Positions 5,240 through 6,221 of a DNA stretch of 6,221 nt are shown here, piece by piece. The notes below the pieces were generated by a model, which ran no database searches, was not told the DNA's origin, and saw only the letters and a list, made by a program, of their open reading frames with translations. This DNA is from Kiritimatiellia bacterium (GTDB lineage: Bacteria > Verrucomicrobiota > Kiritimatiellia > RFP12 > UBA3636): the NCBI GenBank assembly GCA_017413145.1, contig JAFPUX010000395.1, positions 1 through 6,221 on the forward strand. The letters are read 5' to 3'. The position numbers and the translations under genes are program-made. Within the stretch, counting starts at the first letter, position 1. Every line of letters starts with the position of its first letter.

Positions 5240-6221
5240 GACGGCCGAAACGTCGGGGATGAGCAGGACCGTGCCCGGATCGAGCTTCGTGGCCGTCTTC
5301 GGCAGGTCGTTCAGTTCGCGCAGTTTCGCGAGCGGGACCTTGAAGCGCGCCGTGAGGTGGTAGAGGTTCTCGCCTTCCTTCACGGTGTAGTACTTGAAGC
5401 CCTCGGGCGCGGCCTTGGCGGCGTCGCCCGCCGCGTTCTTCGCGGTCTGCACGGCTTCTTCGACCGCCTTCGCGGCCGTTTCCTTCTTCTCCTCGGCCTG
5501 CGAACGCGCGTCCGAGAGCGAAAGCCCGTCGAGCAGGTCTTCGAGCGACTTGTCGGTCCCCGCCACGGGCACCTGGTCGAGCGGCACCGACGCGTCCTGC
5601 GGCTTCGGCTGCTGCTGCTGCTGCGCGACGACCGGCTGGACGGCGGGTTCCGCCGGCTTGTCCGTTTTCGGCGTCTTCGGCGTCTTCGTCGTCTTGACGG
5701 GTTTCGCCGGCGCGTCGGCCGGCTGCTTCGCCGGCTGCGCGGTCGGAGCGGCCGTCGGCTGCGCCGCCGGCGCCGCGGCGTCCTTCTTCAGCACGAGCGC
5801 GCGGCCGGCGCGGATCGCGTTCGGATTGTCGATGCCGTTGTTCTTCATCAGCGTCGCCACCGGGACGCCCGTCTTCGCGCTGATGCCGAGCAGCGTGTCG
5901 CCGGGCTGCACGACGTATGCGTTCGGGTCGTTCGACGCGGCGGGATGCGACGGCGTGCGGACCGCGGGCCCGGGCTTGAGCGCTTCCTGCCCGGCCCACA
6001 CCTTGACCGTCGAGCCCTCGCGGAGCTTGTTCGCCTGCTCCAGCGTCATGCCGTTCGTCTCGAGAAACTCCTTGAGCGTCATGCCGTGCGAATTCGCGAT
6101 GCGGCCCGCGACGTCGCCGCGCTTGACCTTGTAGGTCTCGAACGCCGGAGCGGCGGACGCCGCGGCGGGCGCCGGCGCGGGAGAGGGCGCCGCGACGGGG
6201 GCGGACGTTGCGGCCGGCGCC
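5231..6221 (-). CDS. LysM-repeat peptidoglycan-binding protein, 5' end outside the window
   Basis: The frame stays open to the window edge, giving 329 visible residues; an internal ATG at 6082 is not the start because it falls inside the first LysM domain. Visible layout: Ala/Pro-rich stretch (1-28), LysM 1 from YKVKRGDVAGRIA (about 30-77), a short linker, LysM 2 from YVVQPGDTLLGISA (about 102-145), a long low-complexity linker rich in Ala, Pro, Lys, Thr and Gln (about 146-215), a charged, Ala-rich helical stretch (about 220-270), and LysM 3 from YYTVKEGENLYHLTARF (about 277-323), ending near the C-terminus. LysM domains bind N-acetylglucosamine chains of peptidoglycan, so the protein is very probably exported. 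The signal sequence, and any catalytic domain, would be off-window; no peptidase or amidase domain is seen in the visible part. It stops with TGA ten bases before ftsW. Co-expression with FtsW suggests a cell-wall or division role. Confidence 0.85.
   Translation of the reverse strand, partial: APAATSAPVAAPSPAPAPAAASAAPAFETYKVKRGDVAGRIANSHGMTLKEFLETNGMTLEQANKLREGSTVKVWAGQEALKPGPAVRTPSHPAASNDPNAYVVQPGDTLLGISAKTGVPVATLMKNNGIDNPNAIRAGRALVLKKDAAAPAAQPTAAPTAQPAKQPADAPAKPVKTTKTPKTPKTDKPAEPAVQPVVAQQQQQPKPQDASVPLDQVPVAGTDKSLEDLLDGLSLSDARSQAEEKKETAAKAVEEAVQTAKNAAGDAAKAAPEGFKYYTVKEGENLYHLTARFKVPLAKLRELNDLPKTATKLDPGTVLLIPDVSAVAP
5608..5622 (-). repeat. Short CAG trinucleotide run coding five Gln
   Basis: Five consecutive GCT units on the plus strand read as CAG on the coding strand and give a QQQQQ run in the low-complexity linker between LysM 2 and LysM 3. 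Such a run can change length by slippage in whole codons without breaking the frame. Confidence 0.85.
5660..5695 (-). repeat. Four 9-bp tandem repeats coding Lys-Thr-X
   Basis: Four imperfect nine-base units on the coding strand give KTT, KTP, KTP, KTD in the linker between LysM 2 and LysM 3. The two middle units are identical. The basic repeat makes the linker locally positive, which would suit contact with an anionic wall polymer or membrane, though this is inference. Confidence 0.8.

Noticed and set aside
4249..5262. 337-codon plus-strand open frame antisense to ftsW
   Set aside because: The translation is dominated by Arg, Glu, Asp and His, typical of the antisense of a hydrophobic membrane-protein gene. 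FtsW motifs on the minus strand are complete.
5217..5999. 260-codon minus-strand open frame and 246-codon plus-strand frame over the LysM gene
   Set aside because: Neither shows a domain, and both lie over three clear LysM domains in the correct frame.
1..6221. CRISPR array, tRNA, rRNA, insertion sequence, phage or defence system
   Set aside because: No spaced direct repeats, no transposase or integrase motifs, no RNA gene signatures. The SNF2 helicase could suggest a defence system of the DISARM type, but no methylase, nuclease or phospholipase partner is in the window.

Overview
The window is a GC-rich, densely coding bacterial segment with strongly GC-biased third codon positions and almost no intergenic DNA. 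It holds five genes in two convergent blocks. All are housekeeping-type bacterial families, with no mobile element, CRISPR array, tRNA or rRNA. The host is a Gram-type peptidoglycan-making bacterium. A PVC-type lineage (Verrucomicrobiota, Kiritimatiellota or Lentisphaerota) is a guess from overall gene style, not something the sequence proves.

Left block, plus strand (1-3212). The window opens inside a bacterial SNF2/SWI2 helicase gene that ends at 2166. After a 50-base gap with a good ribosome binding site comes a GTG-started gene (2217-3212). It encodes a D-aminoacyl-tRNA deacylase (DTD) joined by a Pro-rich linker to a GNAT acetyltransferase. This fusion is the most unusual item in the window: it puts tRNA chirality proofreading and an acyl-CoA-dependent transferase in one polypeptide.

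Right block, minus strand (6221 down to 3209). This is a tightly packed operon transcribed leftwards. It starts with a secreted or periplasmic-type protein with three LysM peptidoglycan-binding domains, whose 5' end is beyond the window. Next is FtsW (5220-4009), the septal peptidoglycan glycosyltransferase, which starts 10 bases after the LysM stop. Last is a PhnP-like metallo-beta-lactamase-fold hydrolase (4021-3209) that overlaps the ftsW 3' end by 13 bases. The first two genes suggest a cell-wall or division unit; the hydrolase looks like a translationally coupled passenger. A perfect 7-bp hairpin covers both the LysM stop codon and the ftsW ribosome binding site and could enforce coupled translation.

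The two blocks meet tail to tail. The stop codons of the DTD-GNAT gene and the hydrolase gene share one CTAG tetramer inside a 10-bp palindrome (3206-3215). No promoter can be assigned: the first gene of each block begins outside the window, and the others start within operon-like spacing.
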